From: PWND01 sp964601515
Lineage (GTDB): Bacteria; Bacteroidota; Bacteroidia; Bacteroidales; UBA7960
Direction: 5' to 3'
Assembly (NCBI GenBank): GCA_964601515.1
Contig: CAZRNU010000155.1
Coordinates: forward strand, 1 to 6,779
Length of the DNA: 6,779 bases
In this document: piece after piece, positions 6,197-6,779 of the stretch
Position numbering within the stretch: the stretch's first letter is position 1
How the letters are laid out: the number at the start of each line of letters is the position of its first letter
Translations under genes and position numbers: made by a program
Notes under the pieces: model-generated
Told to the model about the DNA's origin: nothing
What the model saw: only the letters and a program-made list of their open reading frames with translations
The model's database searches: none

Positions 6197-6779
6197 ATGA
6201 ATTTCCTTGCTCACATATATTTATCTCATGATGATGAAAACCTGATTCTAGGTAACTTCATTGCTGACATGGTTAAGGGCAAGCAAATTGAAGCTTTTAG
6301 TCCTGAGATAGTCAGGGGGATTTTGCTTCACAGAAAAATAGATCACTTCACAGACACACACGAAGTGTTTGGAAAGAGCAAGAAGAGGCTTGTGGAAAAG
6401 TACAGGCATTATTCAGGTGTACTGGTAGATATGTTTTACGACCATTTTTTGGCTAAATACTGGCAAGACTATAGCAATGAAGACATTAACGACTTTGTTA
6501 AAAACGCATACGACATTCTGCTTAAGAATTATGTGATACTCCCACCGCGGGCAAAAAAGATTTTGCCTTTTATGATTGCATCAAACTGGCTTGTAAACTA
6601 CGCCGATATGGGAAGTTTGCAAAAACGACTTGCCGGCATGGCAAAACGCACAACCTTTGAATCAGGAATGGAAAATGCTGTTTACGACCTTAGAGAAAAT
6701 TACGACCTGTTTCTACAGGAGTTTAAATGCTTTTTTCCTCAGCTTGAGGAGTTTGTTAGAAAGGAAGTAAGGAATAGTG
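6197..6779 (+). CDS. acpH: Acyl carrier protein phosphodiesterase (AcpH/DUF479 family), 3' end cut by window
   Basis: The reading frame opens at ATG 6197 and gives 194 residues without a stop before the window edge. The E. coli family member is about 193 residues, so this is nearly the whole protein. AcpH-type enzymes remove the 4'-phosphopantetheine arm from holo-ACP in the cytoplasm, giving apo-ACP, and are regarded as divergent HD-type phosphodiesterases. Family blocks are visible in order: NFLAH at 2-6, LGNFIADMVKG at 18-28, GILLHRKIDHFTD at 41-53, and DMFYDHFLAKYW at 78-89. These are followed by the WLVNYADM and RLAGMAKR blocks and a C-terminal NYDLFLQEF stretch. The conserved Asp and His residues of these blocks are present. 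The start is supported by the characteristic MNFLAH N-terminus. No Shine-Dalgarno is seen, and a -7 box lies just upstream. The ACP substrate is inferred from the family; many DUF479 members are untested. Confidence 0.9.
   Translation, partial: MNFLAHIYLSHDDENLILGNFIADMVKGKQIEAFSPEIVRGILLHRKIDHFTDTHEVFGKSKKRLVEKYRHYSGVLVDMFYDHFLAKYWQDYSNEDINDFVKNAYDILLKNYVILPPRAKKILPFMIASNWLVNYADMGSLQKRLAGMAKRTTFESGMENAVYDLRENYDLFLQEFKCFFPQLEEFVRKEVRNS

Noticed and set aside
5980..6231. 83-codon plus-strand open frame overlapping the acpH start
   Set aside because: It is also generated by the repeats (recurring LHALC words) and overlaps the well-supported acpH N-terminus in another frame.

Overview
The window is AT-rich and gene-dense. 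It looks like chromosomal DNA of a Bacteroidetes-type bacterium, probably one with an anaerobic, amino-acid-using metabolism. Three things suggest this. The start codons are preceded by A/T-rich DNA without Shine-Dalgarno motifs. Both promoter candidates in the divergent intergenic region carry exact matches to the Bacteroidetes -7 box TAnnTTTG. The gene set also fits: a long single-chain glycine decarboxylase, a short IorA, IorB, an AMP-forming acyl-CoA synthetase and an AcpH-like protein. The assignment is an inference from style, not from a marker gene.

Layout, left to right. Positions 2-649 (+) hold the C-terminal part of an AMP-forming acyl-CoA synthetase whose start lies outside the window. 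Positions 666-703 hold a strong bidirectional terminator shared with the convergent operon. That operon is on the minus strand, read right to left: iorA (5876-4263), an 18-bp gap, iorB (4244-3660), a 61-bp gap, then gcvP (3598-716), ending 12 bp before the terminator. Positions 5877-6196 are a 320-bp divergent intergenic region. It contains a promoter candidate for each flanking gene, a perfect 16-bp palindrome that could be an operator, a hairpin-forming segment and a degenerate 7-bp tandem repeat. Positions 6197-6779 (+) hold an almost complete acyl-carrier-protein phosphodiesterase (AcpH/DUF479) gene that runs off the right edge.

How the genes fit together. IorA and IorB form the two-subunit, TPP-dependent aryl-pyruvate:ferredoxin oxidoreductase, which oxidatively decarboxylates transaminated aromatic amino acids to aryl-acyl-CoA or runs in reverse. 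GcvP is the PLP-dependent decarboxylating subunit of the glycine cleavage system. Their same-strand order with no clear internal terminator suggests one amino-acid-metabolism transcript, although the 61-bp gap leaves room for a separate gcvP promoter. The other glycine-cleavage genes (gcvT, gcvH, lpd) are not here. The flanking genes act in lipid metabolism (fatty-acid activation, ACP prosthetic-group turnover) and look like separate transcription units.

I see no mobile element, CRISPR array, RNA gene, toxin-antitoxin pair or defence gene, and no convincing new system. The points most worth following up are the IorA that ends before the usual C-terminal ferredoxin domain, and the repeat- and palindrome-rich divergent intergenic region.
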